Source: Micromonosporaceae bacterium (GTDB taxonomy: Bacteria > Actinomycetota > Actinomycetes > Mycobacteriales > Micromonosporaceae). Taken from it: 46,171 bases of DNA. Below the pieces are notes generated by a model. It made no database searches. It saw nothing but the letters and a program-made list of their open reading frames with translations, and was not told where the DNA came from. Numbering within the stretch: the stretch's first letter is position 1; every line of letters begins with the position of its first letter. Shown in pieces: positions 8,446 through 16,154 of this stretch. The stretch spans positions 1-46,171 of the forward strand of contig JAHRHA010000048.1 in NCBI GenBank assembly GCA_020027875.1. The letters run 5' to 3'. The translations under genes and the position numbers were made by a program.

Positions 8446-9030
8446 TCAGTCTCCAGGCTCGGTGGCCAGCGCACGCACGGCGGCCTCCAGCTCGCGCCGG
8501 GTGACCACCCGGCGGAACACAGCCGCGAGGCGGAGCTGATGGTCCAACAACGCGGTGGACGGCACCACGGTGGGCGGCACATCCCGGAACGCCAGCGCCA
8601 CCCGGCCGGCCGGGTCGAACAGGCTCGGATAGGTGATGCCGAAATCGACTACGAACGCCTTCGCCGCATCCCGGCCGTCGCGGATGTCGACACCGAGAAA
8701 TTCCACGTCGAGGTCGCGAGTCGCCTCGTAGGTGGCCTGCAGGTCGGGCGCCTCCAGCCGACACGGCGCGCACCACGACCCCCACCAATTCATCACCACG
8801 ACGTTGCCCCGCCACTCGGCCAGGTCGAACGCCGATCCGTCGAGCAGCTCCCCGGTGACGCCGGGCGCCGGCTGGCGTTCGGCCGGGTGGAAGGTCACCA
8901 CCGTGCCGGCGCGCGCATCCACGGCCTGCCCACCGCCGCCAGGCGATACGGACGCGGCGCGGGGCCGCCCGCACCCGGCCAGGCCGACGGCGACCGCGGG
9001 CACCGCCGCCAGCAGCGTGCGTCGCCGCAC
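8446..9030 (-). CDS. TlpA/ResA-like thioredoxin-fold lipoprotein
   Basis: 194 residues. GTG 9030 is chosen because AAGGGGG lies five bases upstream and it gives a clean lipoprotein signal (MRRRTLLAAVPAVAVGLAGC, lipidated Cys20). ATG 9060 is an alternative. The thioredoxin domain has the active site WWGSWCAPCR, a later Asp-rich strand (VEFLGVDIRDG) and the cis-proline region PPTVVPST. This redox lipoprotein reduces or oxidises disulfides outside the membrane, typically for cytochrome c maturation or for cupric-site cysteines. It lies 76 bases upstream of the cupredoxin-tailed membrane protein and probably heads that operon. A perfect CTAA-N5-TTAG operator candidate lies 39 bases upstream of its start. 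Confidence 0.88.
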   Translation of the reverse strand: MRRRTLLAAVPAVAVGLAGCGRPRAASVSPGGGGQAVDARAGTVVTFHPAERQPAPGVTGELLDGSAFDLAEWRGNVVVMNWWGSWCAPCRLEAPDLQATYEATRDLDVEFLGVDIRDGRDAAKAFVVDFGITYPSLFDPAGRVALAFRDVPPTVVPSTALLDHQLRLAAVFRRVVTRRELEAAVRALATEPGD

Positions 9031-9068
9031 AGTCACCCCCTTCTCGTGGACGCCCCACATCCTATCAA

Positions 9069-9081
9069 CTAAGCTCCTTAG
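9069..9081. promoter_or_regulatory. CTAW-N5-WTAG inverted repeat, candidate BlaI-type operator (site 3)
   Basis: CTAA-GCTCC-TTAG, immediately upstream of the thioredoxin-like lipoprotein start on the minus strand and close to a small plus-strand ORF. A further TTAGG half-site follows at 9086. Placement suits repression of the lipoprotein-TauE-HMA-DUF2752 operon; function is inferred. Confidence 0.55.
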
Positions 9082-9113
9082 GTGATTAGGTGGTGGCCTG
9101 AGATGGAGGGTAC

Positions 9114-9212
9114 ATGGCGCAGGTGCTGTTCGGTCCGGTGCTGCTGACCTCGTTGCTGGCCGCCCGTTCGCGTTCGTCTGGCTGTCGGAACGGGCGCTCC
9201 GCCGCGCCCTGA
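9114..9212 (+). pseudogene. Broken small membrane-protein ORF
   Basis: ATG 9114 follows GGAGG and starts a hydrophobic peptide, MAQVLFGPVLLTSLLAA. The frame then shifts: the frame in use afterwards gives FAFVWLSERALRRALTRIRV, a natural continuation of a transmembrane helix into a basic tail. One base change near 9165 would join them. As written the reading ends after 32 residues. It precedes the next small membrane protein gene. Confidence 0.4.
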
Positions 9213-9257
9213 CCCGAATCCGTGTCACCATACAAGACAAGACAGGAAGTGAACCCG

Positions 9258-9473
9258 ATGGAGAAGCTGGTCTACCTGCTGCCCGTGCTCGGCTGCGCCG
9301 TCATGATGGGCGGAATGATGTGGATGATGATGCGCGGCAACCAGGCCGGCGCCCGGCAGCAGCCTGACCCGACTACGCAGGAAGACATCGCCGTGCTGCG
9401 CGCCGAGATCGCCAGCCTGCGCGCCCAGCAGACCGAGCAGACCGGCGACGCCGACCGGATCACCCGGACATAA
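9258..9473 (+). CDS. Small single-pass membrane protein with Met-rich turn and coiled-coil tail
   Basis: 71 residues from ATG 9258 with AGGAAG upstream. A hydrophobic segment (LVYLLPVLGCAVMMGGMMWM) continues into a Met-rich stretch, followed by a Gln/Asp-rich linker and a helix likely to form a coiled coil (EDIAVLRAEIASLRAQQTEQ). Small Met-rich membrane proteins of this shape occur in copper loci and may bind Cu(I), but no named family is claimed. It is transcribed divergently from the thioredoxin-like lipoprotein and convergently with copD. Confidence 0.7.
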   Translation: MEKLVYLLPVLGCAVMMGGMMWMMMRGNQAGARQQPDPTTQEDIAVLRAEIASLRAQQTEQTGDADRITRT

Positions 9474-9486
9474 CCGATCTGCTGTT

Positions 9487-9519
9487 GGCCGTCGGCCCAC
9501 CGCGCCGTCGCGGACGGCC
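9487..9519. terminator. Possible bidirectional terminator hairpin
   Basis: Arms GGCCGTC (9487-9493) and GACGGCC (9513-9519) with a 19-base GC-rich loop lie between two convergent genes. No T-run follows, so the assignment rests on position. Confidence 0.35.
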
Positions 9520-9533
9520 TGGGCGCGGAGCGG

Positions 9534-11042
9534 TCACTGCTCGTCGGGGTAGACGAACCGGCGGCGGGTTAGGTGTTTCGCGTCTGCCAAGGTCTCCTCG
9601 ACGATGCAGTCGTGGCCGTCGAGGACCAGTTCGACGTAGCGGCCCTCGGCCGGGAAGCCCAACGCCAGCCGAGCCCTCGTGGTATCGGCGCGGACCGCAA
9701 CGACCTGCGGAGCGACGCCGGAACTGTACGGCTCGGTCGCCACGAACGCCGCCCCGGTAAGGTGCAGCAGGGTCGGTTCAGGCCATGGGGTGGACGTGTC
9801 GCTGGTCACCGCCTCGTACACGATGATCTCGCCGGCCGTGTCCATCGCCTCGACCGCCCGGACCAGTCGCTCGGGCGCGGGCACGACCGGCCACGCCACC
9901 ACCAGGCCCACCGTGCCACCCGGCCAGCCGCGGGCCTGTACGCGCAGGTTGAGCAAGTTCTCGCCCGTAATCCAGATCACCGGCGCGACGAAGCAACCCT
10001 CGCCGCATCCGCGCAGGCGAAGCTCCCGAGCACCCGCGCCGCCTGGCACTACGGTCGCGGCCAGCTCGTACCAGGGGGTCTCGCCGGCGGTGTAGTAGTC
10101 GCCGCGGCGGGGAGTGGACAGCCGCACCACCAGTTGCCCGTCGCTGGCCGCCACCGCCACGCCGACCTGTCCGGCCAGGGTCGCCAGCGGAAGCACCACC
10201 CCGACCGGTGGCGGCGGAGCCAGGACGTATGGGGCGTCGCGGGCCGGTGGGGTCGACACGAGTACCGCGGTTACGGCGAGCACTGCGGTGAGCAGCCCGG
10301 TCTCCACCCGGGTCGCGCGGGCGACGCCGGGGATGGTGTCCGGGCCCCGTCTCAGCCACCACTGCGCAGCCAGCGCCGCCGCTGCGGCGGCGGCGACCAG
10401 GCCCAGCTTGACCAGCAGGGTCCGGCCGTAGGTTGTGGTCGTCAGCGCTGGCAACGGGACCAGGATCAGGGCGGACACGACGCCGGTGGCCGCCACGACG
10501 GCGAACAGCCACGCAGCCCACCGGGCGTAACTGGTGACCGCCCACACCAGCGCCGGGCGCTGCGCCCGCCACGCCACCCCGGCCCGGACCACGTGCACCA
10601 GCGCCCCGACCCACAGGGCGGCGGCCGCTAGGTGCACCCCGGTCGCCAGCCCGCCCCAGCCCGCCGCCGCCTGTTCGGCGTGCGAACGGATGCCCTCGGC
10701 GACCGGCACCGCCAGCAGCGGCGCCCACGCCCAGCCCCGCCACCGGGTCACGGCCAACCCAAGTCCTGCGGCGAACCCGGCCGCCTCGACCAGCACGACC
10801 CGTCCCGAGGTGGCGGACAGCAAAGCCGAGGCGCCGGCATCCGCGACCAGCAGCGCCGCGAGCCCAAGTACGGCGGCCAGCCCTCCGGCGGCGCCCAGCC
10901 GGAACCACGCCGGCACCGGCGGCAGGCTTGCCCGTACCGCCCGGGCCGAGTCGGTGATCCGGGCGCCGACCACACCACCCAACCCCAGGGCCAGGCCGGC
11001 AAACAGCAGCCACCGCAGCCCCGCCATCGACCACGAGCCCAC
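9534..11042 (-). CDS. copD: CopD-domain copper resistance membrane protein
   Basis: 502 residues, GTG start at 11042 (ATG 11027 is possible). The N-terminal half is a bundle of about eight transmembrane helices with the CopD-domain pattern VHLAAAALWVGALVH, TSYARWAAWLFAVVAATG and TYGRTLLVKLGLV, whose His and Trp residues are characteristic. The C-terminal half is extracytoplasmic and beta-rich, with a Cys pair in GCGEGCFV; that part is not a recognised CopC domain. CopD-type proteins move copper through the membrane. It follows the M56 gene by 63 bases and is probably the last gene of the blaI operon, which links copper transport to BlaI control. Confidence 0.85.
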   Translation of the reverse strand: MGSWSMAGLRWLLFAGLALGLGGVVGARITDSARAVRASLPPVPAWFRLGAAGGLAAVLGLAALLVADAGASALLSATSGRVVLVEAAGFAAGLGLAVTRWRGWAWAPLLAVPVAEGIRSHAEQAAAGWGGLATGVHLAAAALWVGALVHVVRAGVAWRAQRPALVWAVTSYARWAAWLFAVVAATGVVSALILVPLPALTTTTYGRTLLVKLGLVAAAAAAALAAQWWLRRGPDTIPGVARATRVETGLLTAVLAVTAVLVSTPPARDAPYVLAPPPPVGVVLPLATLAGQVGVAVAASDGQLVVRLSTPRRGDYYTAGETPWYELAATVVPGGAGARELRLRGCGEGCFVAPVIWITGENLLNLRVQARGWPGGTVGLVVAWPVVPAPERLVRAVEAMDTAGEIIVYEAVTSDTSTPWPEPTLLHLTGAAFVATEPYSSGVAPQVVAVRADTTRARLALGFPAEGRYVELVLDGHDCIVEETLADAKHLTRRRFVYPDEQ

Positions 11043-11105
11043 GATGCAGGCCGGCCTGCCCGGGCCGCCGCCGGCGTGCGGCCGGCGCGGCCGGGCCGGC
11101 GTCGG

Positions 11106-12094
11106 TCACGACGGCAGCGACGGCAACAACGACAGCGGCGGACAGGCGCTCAACATCGGCAGGAACTGGGCCGCCACCAGGAACGCTGCCGGCACAAACG
11201 CCAGCGCCGCGACACCGGCGCCGATCGCCACCTGGGACGCGCGGCGCAGCGGAACGGGCGGGGTCAACAGCCGGTTGAGCCGCTCCATGGCATCCCCGCC
11301 GGTGGCGGCCACCGAGCCAGCCAGCACGGGCGACGCCGGTACCGAGGATGTGGCGGCGGCGGTGGCGATGGTGACCATTGCTCGGGCGAGGCTGATCGGT
11401 GCGTGGTGTGATGTGGCCACCTCGTCGGCGCGCATCTCGACCAGCCGGCACAGCTGGCTGCGGGCGGTGCCGAACAGCAGCACCCGGGGGAACGCCTTCT
11501 CCAGCAGCCGTGCACCGTCGAGCAGCAGGTCGTGGCGGCCGGCCGCGTGCGCGCGCTCGTGGGCTAACACCGCCGCCAACTCCGGCCCGGTTAATGCGTG
11601 CACGGCGCCGGTGGTGACCACCACCCGCCGGCCGCGCCCGCCGACCACGTACGCGGCCGGTTGCGGGTGGTCCACCACGGTGGCTCCCAACTCGGGCGAG
11701 ATCCGGCCAACCAGGGTGAGCATCTGCCGGTGCCGTTCGCGCGCGCCGCCGCCGCCCGTACCACCTGCATCGTGGTCACCGCCAGCCGGGCGACCAGACC
11801 CACCCCGACGAGGGCGACCGTCGTGGCGACCAGCCGACCGGCGAGCCCGTGACCGCCCTGAGCTGCCTGCACGCACCAGCGCCACATAGCACAAACGGGC
11901 GCGTCCGCCCCATGCCACGGCGCCACCCATGACACCACTGCGCCGGCGACGGCCGAGAGCACCGCGGCGAGCGTCGCGTACCAGGCGGCAATCCCCAGCC
12001 GCGGCGACCGGTACACCCAACTGGCCCGGGTCAACGCTCGCGGCGCCGATGCGGTGAGCACCGTTGCGAACAGCAGCAGATGCAGCCCGATCAT
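11106..12094 (-). pseudogene. M56-family (BlaR1-like) membrane metallopeptidase, one-base frameshift
   Basis: Two adjoining frames make one gene. The first (ATG 12094, overlapping the blaI stop as ATGA) encodes transmembrane helices such as LGIAAWYATLAAVLSAVAGA and RLVATTVALVGVGLVARL. The second gives RHRQMLTLVGRISPELG, then AVLAHERAHAAGRHD with the HExxH zinc motif, and EMRADEVA with the likely third ligand, ending in a C-terminal helix. They meet in a GCG/CG-rich run near 11737-11755, where one base seems to be missing. BlaR1/MecR1-type M56 proteins sense a signal and inactivate BlaI by proteolysis. If the shift is real, this signalling arm is lost; if it is a sequencing error, the blaI-M56-copD operon is complete. 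Confidence 0.85.
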
Positions 12095-12462
12095 CGCCGC
12101 GAGTTCTTCCGCTCGTAGGCCCTCAGCGCGGCACGCAACGCCGCCGTCTCCTCCGTGCTCATCTGCCCAATGAAGCTGACCAGAGCATGCGCAGGATCAC
12201 CAGCTTCGTCGAGGGCGTCGCGCATCAACCGCGCTCCGTACTCCTCCCGGGAGGTGGTCGGCGTGAACCGGTGGGCCCTCCCGTCGGGCTCGCGGTCCAG
12301 CCAGCCCTTCTTGTACAGGTTGTCCATCACCGTCAACACCGTGTTGTAGGCGAGCTCGCGGCCCGGCCGCAGGTCGGTGAGCACCTCCCGGACCGTCGCG
12401 GGCTCACCCCTGGCCCACAACCGGTCCATGATCGCCGACTCGAGATCGCCGAACCCTCGCAC
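12091..12462 (-). CDS. blaI: BlaI/MecI/CopY-family transcriptional repressor
   Basis: 123 residues from GTG 12462 with AGGAGG upstream. The winged-helix part begins FGDLESAIMDRLWARGEPATV and contains the recognition region AYNTVLTVMDNLYKKGWLDRE, typical of the family. The C-terminal dimer helices (FIGQMSTEETAALRAALRAY) carry no Cys motif, so unlike CopY it does not look able to bind copper itself; release by the adjoining M56 protease is the family expectation. A perfect CTAA-N5-TTAG repeat sits 24 bases before its start, consistent with autoregulation. Six more copies in the island suggest a wider regulon. Confidence 0.92.
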   Translation of the reverse strand: MRGFGDLESAIMDRLWARGEPATVREVLTDLRPGRELAYNTVLTVMDNLYKKGWLDREPDGRAHRFTPTTSREEYGARLMRDALDEAGDPAHALVSFIGQMSTEETAALRAALRAYERKNSRR

Positions 12463-12485
12463 TATGCCTCCTGCCGCCACACGTC

Positions 12486-12498
12486 CTAACCATCTTAG
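12486..12498. promoter_or_regulatory. CTAW-N5-WTAG inverted repeat, candidate BlaI autoregulatory operator (site 4)
   Basis: CTAA-CCATC-TTAG, extended to CCTAA-N5-TTAGG (12485-12499), the most symmetric copy. It lies 24 bases upstream of the blaI start, where a repressor would block the promoter. This site is the main reason to link the motif to BlaI. Confidence 0.65.
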
Positions 12499-12531
12499 GT
12501 GTCGGCGACCGATCGTACCCGCCTCACCAAT

Positions 12532-12621
12532 GGACCGACCTGCGGCGGGACCCGGATGGTGTGGTACCTGCTGCACGGCGACATCCTCAACGCTGCCCGC
12601 ATGAACCTCGACGCTCTCAGC
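12532..12621 (+). pseudogene. DUF2752 gene fragment
   Basis: About 30 codons read GPTCGGTRMVWYLLHGD and then NAARMNL, closely matching the core of the DUF2752 protein at 6409-6861 (GPTCGITRMTWYLLHGD, NAGRMHL). The N-terminal helix and all later helices are missing, and the frame then runs into unrelated sequence. It is a relic of a second copy, placed between the blaI promoter and the L,D-transpeptidase gene. Confidence 0.75.
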
Positions 12622-12675
12622 GGCGCACGGTTCGCCCTCTACCGTTGGTCCCATTTCCCCGTCAGCCCTTTGTCG

Positions 12676-13917
12676 TCAGGCGAGCGCACTGCCCTTCTGC
12701 CACTCGTCCCACGATAGGACCCAGTCGCCGAGACCGTTGCGGACGTCGAGGTTCTTGCCGGTGTTCTTCACGTCGACGATATCGCCGGCGCCGAATGTGT
12801 CGTAGAACCAGAAGATGTAGGCCGGGGCGACGTTGATGCAGCCGTGTGACGTATTGGCGACGCCGTGCTGGGGGATATTCCAGTCGGCCAGGTGGACGAA
12901 CTCGCCGTCCGCGGAGATCCGCATGGACTTCTTGATGACGATGTCATAGAAGTTCGGCGACTTGGGGTCGCTGATGCCGAAACTCGCCGACGTCATCCGA
13001 TACGCCTCGTACTTGAGTGTGAGCACGTGCGGACCGCTGTTGGTACGGAAGTCGACGATCGAGCCGTTGGCGGCACGCTCCGAGCTGTTCTTGCCCATGC
13101 TGATCGGGATGCCCGCGGTGACGTCCTTGCCGTTGACGGTGGTGACCTGCTGGCCGCCGATGTACACCTTCATCCGCTTGGTGTTGGAGTCCGCGATCGC
13201 GATCTTGGATCGGCCGATCGTGAAGGACGCGGTGCGGTCCTCCTGACCGTACAGGCCCCCACCGAGGTCCTTGCCGTAGACCTTGGCATCGACCTTGACC
13301 TTGGCGCCGGCCGGCCAGTACTCCTTTGGCCGCCAATGCACCTCGCGGCTGTCCAGCCAGTGCCAGGCACCTACGACGGGCGGATCGGTGGTCACGGTAA
13401 GCGTTCTTTCCGCGGCGGCCCTGTCTTTCACGACCTCGTCGAACCAGACGACGATCGGCTGCCCTACCCCGAACGTGCCACCGTCGAGCAGGGTGCCGAC
13501 GTTGGCGCGCAGATAGGGCAGCGTGAAGTTCTCGGGCTTCACCGTCGTGAAGGCGCGGGTCTCCTCGAGGCGCTTGCCATCTGCGCCGACGCCGATGGCC
13601 GTGAGTGTGTACCTCTTGTTGTAGCCGAGATCCTCGGAGCTCTTCCAGTTCTCCTTCGTGGCGTCGAAATCACCCTTGACGATCTTGCCGGCGGGGTTGG
13701 TGAGGGTCACCGATTCCAAAGTGCCGCCAGTGATGGCCACCGTCACCGGATCCGTGGGCGACACGTTCGCGGCGTCGGGCGAGTGGCTCAGCACGAGCAT
13801 TGGTCCGGACGTGGACTCACCGCCGCCGTAACCGCCCGGCGACTGCCGCCGTTCGCCGACCCCACCGCTGCATGCCGTGGTGACGCCGCGCCGGCTGGGC
13901 CGCATTGGCCAGATCAT
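12676..13917 (-). CDS. L,D-transpeptidase (YkuD) with Ig-like N-terminal domains
   Basis: 413 residues from ATG 13917, with GGGGAG upstream. Two Ig-like domains (about residues 30-240, with SPDAANVSPTDPVTV and GQPIVVWFDEVV) precede a YkuD catalytic domain. That domain has the motif HGVANTSHGCINV, including the nucleophilic Cys, and an upstream WNIPQHG. This is the actinobacterial LdtMt2-like layout. The enzyme makes 3-3 peptidoglycan cross-links outside the membrane. The N-terminus is odd: a Cys-Ser-Gly-Gly lipobox-like site occurs at residue 16 but almost no hydrophobic segment precedes it, so the signal peptide may have lost part of its core. It is divergent from the F510_1955 gene across a region holding operator site 5. 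Confidence 0.9.
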   Translation of the reverse strand: MIWPMRPSRRGVTTACSGGVGERRQSPGGYGGGESTSGPMLVLSHSPDAANVSPTDPVTVAITGGTLESVTLTNPAGKIVKGDFDATKENWKSSEDLGYNKRYTLTAIGVGADGKRLEETRAFTTVKPENFTLPYLRANVGTLLDGGTFGVGQPIVVWFDEVVKDRAAAERTLTVTTDPPVVGAWHWLDSREVHWRPKEYWPAGAKVKVDAKVYGKDLGGGLYGQEDRTASFTIGRSKIAIADSNTKRMKVYIGGQQVTTVNGKDVTAGIPISMGKNSSERAANGSIVDFRTNSGPHVLTLKYEAYRMTSASFGISDPKSPNFYDIVIKKSMRISADGEFVHLADWNIPQHGVANTSHGCINVAPAYIFWFYDTFGAGDIVDVKNTGKNLDVRNGLGDWVLSWDEWQKGSALA

Positions 13918-14240
13918 CGTTTCTCCCCTCCCCGTCACCTATCGTGCCCTCGGCTGTAGCAATGGTCGAGCGATGGTGGGTCTACGGCCACCTGCCTGGC
14001 AGAGTTGCGGCGCTTCTGTCCATTTGGCAGCTGCGCCGCTCGGCCTCGTTGTCGGTTCAATCCCAGGCCTGGTCGGCGTACCGGACGCCGACGAGCTGAC
14101 GATAGCGTTTCGGGACCCTCTGCCGTGCGGCGGTGCGGGTCGGGTCGTGGTCCCCTAAGTACGTTAGTAGACTCTACGGATGTTCGGCCGATCGCAATGC
14201 AGTGCGTGCGTAACGGCGTGGCAATCCGAGGGGAGCGGCA
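13918..14240. other. Divergent intergenic region between Ldt and F510_1955 genes
   Basis: No convincing gene. A short plus-strand frame from ATG 13962 has no recognisable features. The only clear signal is the inverted repeat at 14155-14167. Confidence 0.5.
14155..14167. promoter_or_regulatory. CTAW-N5-WTAG inverted repeat, candidate BlaI-type operator (site 5)
   Basis: CTAA-GTACG-TTAG, 74 bases upstream of the plus-strand F510_1955 start and about 240 upstream of the divergent L,D-transpeptidase start. Same arms and spacing as sites 3 and 4. Operator function is inferred. Confidence 0.55.
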
Positions 14241-15158
14241 ATGGTCAAGGCGGCGAAGGCGACGTCGACGAGGGCCCTGGCCCGCCGGGCGGGCGCACGC
14301 CCGTCCCAGCGCCCAGCGCCATCAAGGCGGGTGCTATTGGCCGTGGTGGCGGCGGTGCTATTGGCCGTGGCGGCCGTCGTGTGGGCTGTCAACCGGGGCG
14401 GCGAGGTCACACCGGCTCCGGTCAGCATTGACCACGTGCACGGACTCGGCGTCAATCCCACGGACGGCGTGCTCTACGCGGCCGCGCACAACGGCGTGTT
14501 CCGGCTGCCGGCCGACGGGCCGGCGAGCAGGGTGGGCGACGGCCAGCAGGACACCATGGGCTTCACTGTCACCGGACCGAACCACTTCCTCGCGTCCGGC
14601 CACCCCTCGCATGAGGAGGGCGGGCCACCTCACCTGGGTCTGATCGAGTCCACCGACGGCGGCGTGACATGGAAGACACTCTCGCTGCAAGGCGGGGCCG
14701 ACTTCCATGCGCTGCGCTACCGGCACGACACCGTATATGGATACAACTCGACCAACGGAGCGCTGATGGTCAGCCGTGACGGGGCGAGCTGGGAGAGTCG
14801 CGCGACAATCGCCCTGCGCGACTTCGCCGTCAGTCCGTCGAGCCCAGAAACTCTGCTTGCGACTACCCAAACAGGCCTGGTGAGTTCGACCGATGGTGGG
14901 CGCACGTGGGCAGGCGCCGGTGGCCCACCCGTGCTTCTGCTGGATTGGGAGCCGGAGGGTCGGCTGTGGGCGCTGACCGCCGCAGGCGAGGTGCTGCGTT
15001 CCGCCGACGCCGGCACGACGTGGACCAGCACCGGACGGATCGCCGGCGCGCCGACCGCATTCGCCGCCACCGGCGACGACCTTTATGTGTCGGTGAACGA
15101 ACGCGGAATCTTCCACAGCAGCGACGCTGGGACGACATGGACTCAGCGCCACCCCTGA
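14241..15158 (+). CDS. F510_1955-family BNR/Asp-box beta-propeller protein
   Basis: 305 residues from ATG 14241 behind GAGGGGAGCG. A basic N-terminus leads to one transmembrane helix (VLLAVVAAVLLAVAAVVWAV), then an extracytoplasmic propeller starting at VSIDHVHGLGVNPTDGVLYA. Asp-box repeats of the form S-x-D-x-G-x-T-W recur (STDGGVTW, STDGGRTW, SADAGTTW, SSDAGTTW). The family is annotated as glycosylhydrolase-like, but no catalytic residues can be assigned here, and Asp-box folds also serve as binding scaffolds. Members are frequent beside copper genes in actinobacteria. It carries a CTAA-N5-TTAG candidate operator in its promoter. Confidence 0.87.
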   Translation: MVKAAKATSTRALARRAGARPSQRPAPSRRVLLAVVAAVLLAVAAVVWAVNRGGEVTPAPVSIDHVHGLGVNPTDGVLYAAAHNGVFRLPADGPASRVGDGQQDTMGFTVTGPNHFLASGHPSHEEGGPPHLGLIESTDGGVTWKTLSLQGGADFHALRYRHDTVYGYNSTNGALMVSRDGASWESRATIALRDFAVSPSSPETLLATTQTGLVSSTDGGRTWAGAGGPPVLLLDWEPEGRLWALTAAGEVLRSADAGTTWTSTGRIAGAPTAFAATGDDLYVSVNERGIFHSSDAGTTWTQRHP

Positions 15159-15393
15159 GGGATCGGCCGGGCCTGATCCTTGGCACGGACTCGCCAAGCT
15201 ACGGGCTCAGCCGGTCCTGCCGAAGCTGCGGAGGGGACGGCAATCGCCGAGGCCCATCGGGTGTTGTGATCCGGTGGTGCGCTGCTGCTGGCCGGACGTG
15301 GCCGTGCCGGACGCCGTGGCCGGCCGAGCCCAGCGACTGTGCCGTCGGGGACGGACCGTTTCGAGCTTCCGGCGGCGCTCTCCGTGTGGGGCT

Positions 15394-15915
15394 TTACCGG
15401 GCACGAGCGCGGCGGCCGCGTTCGCGCGTGATACCGCGTGGTGGCCCGACGCTGACCGCCACCGACGCAGGGACCTCGGCTCGTCGTTCACCGTCATCGC
15501 GACCCGTAGCGGACGTGGCGCGCCTCCGCGCGCCACAACGGTAGGCGCCGAGCCAGGACAGCACGATCACCGCGCCTGCCAGCATCCGCGCCCGCTCGGC
15601 GTGGCGCGCCGGATAGAGCACGCCCTCGATGTACGTGTCGATGAAACCCCGCGGCAGGCCGGGCTGGCCGGCGCCGCGTCGTAGACGATCCTCGACGTAG
15701 GTCAGTGGGCAGTTCGTTCCGGCCGCGATCAGCACCACGCCCCAGCCCACCGCTACCAGGTGCACCGCGATCGCCTTGGTCCAGCGCCAGGCAAAAGGGC
15801 CTCGGCTGCGGAAGGGCTGTCCGGCACGGACCGCACGGCCTGTGGCGTGCTCCCTTGTTAACCGTTGGCCTAGCGTCGCCTGCGCCCGCACCGGCCGGGC
15901 AGGGCTGAATGTCAC
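15394..15915 (-). CDS. DUF2784-domain protein, probably damaged at both ends
   Basis: The central part is a clear DUF2784 membrane domain: WTKAIAVHLVAVGWGV, then AGTNCPLTYVEDRLRRGAG with the conserved CPLT-x-x-E, then GFIDTYIEGVLYP and a last helix AGAVIVLSWLGAY. The expected first transmembrane helix is missing, its place taken by an Arg-rich stretch. After WLGAY the frame continues for about 50 residues that look non-homologous. I therefore suspect a 5'-truncated or rearranged copy. Function of the family is unknown. An operator-like CTAT-N5-TTAG lies 13 bases upstream of GTG 15915. Confidence 0.5.
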   Translation of the reverse strand: MTFSPARPVRAQATLGQRLTREHATGRAVRAGQPFRSRGPFAWRWTKAIAVHLVAVGWGVVLIAAGTNCPLTYVEDRLRRGAGQPGLPRGFIDTYIEGVLYPARHAERARMLAGAVIVLSWLGAYRCGARRRATSATGRDDGERRAEVPASVAVSVGPPRGITRERGRRARAR

Positions 15916-15927
15916 CCACCACCGGTG

Positions 15928-15940
15928 CTATCGGCCTTAG
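15928..15940. promoter_or_regulatory. CTAW-N5-WTAG inverted repeat, candidate BlaI-type operator (site 6)
   Basis: CTAT-CGGCC-TTAG, fitting the CTAW-N5-WTAG consensus but with unmatched fourth positions. It lies directly upstream of the DUF2784 reading frame. Operator function is inferred. Confidence 0.4.
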
Positions 15941-16154
15941 TAGCCAGCCTTTGCGCTGATGTTCTCTCAGCGCGCCGATCGGCGCAGGAGACCTCATCTG
16001 CTCCGCAGGCCTCGCGTTACACGCCCTCGCCTAGCCCACGTCGCCGTTCGCTCCATCGGTCCACGGTGGACCACCATCGGTTCGCGACCTTGGGCCTGCT
16101 GGGGCGGGACGTCCGGCCCTGTACGGTGGCACCCGGTGGCCGCATCCTGGCACC

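Noticed and set aside
11737..11755. Programmed ribosomal frameshift in the M56 gene
   Set aside because: No slippery heptamer or clear downstream structure is visible; a simple indel in a GCG/CG run is more likely.
12091..12462. Copper-binding CopY-type repressor
   Set aside because: The C-terminal Cys motif of CopY is absent; it is better called a BlaI-family repressor.
12499..12717. Intact small gene from GTG 12499
   Set aside because: Only about 30 residues match DUF2752; the rest is non-homologous and the start lies in the blaI promoter, so it is called a fragment.
14050..14070. tRNA-like GGTTCAATCCC sequence
   Set aside because: The flanking bases do not pair into a T-arm, and no acceptor stem or anticodon arm could be found.
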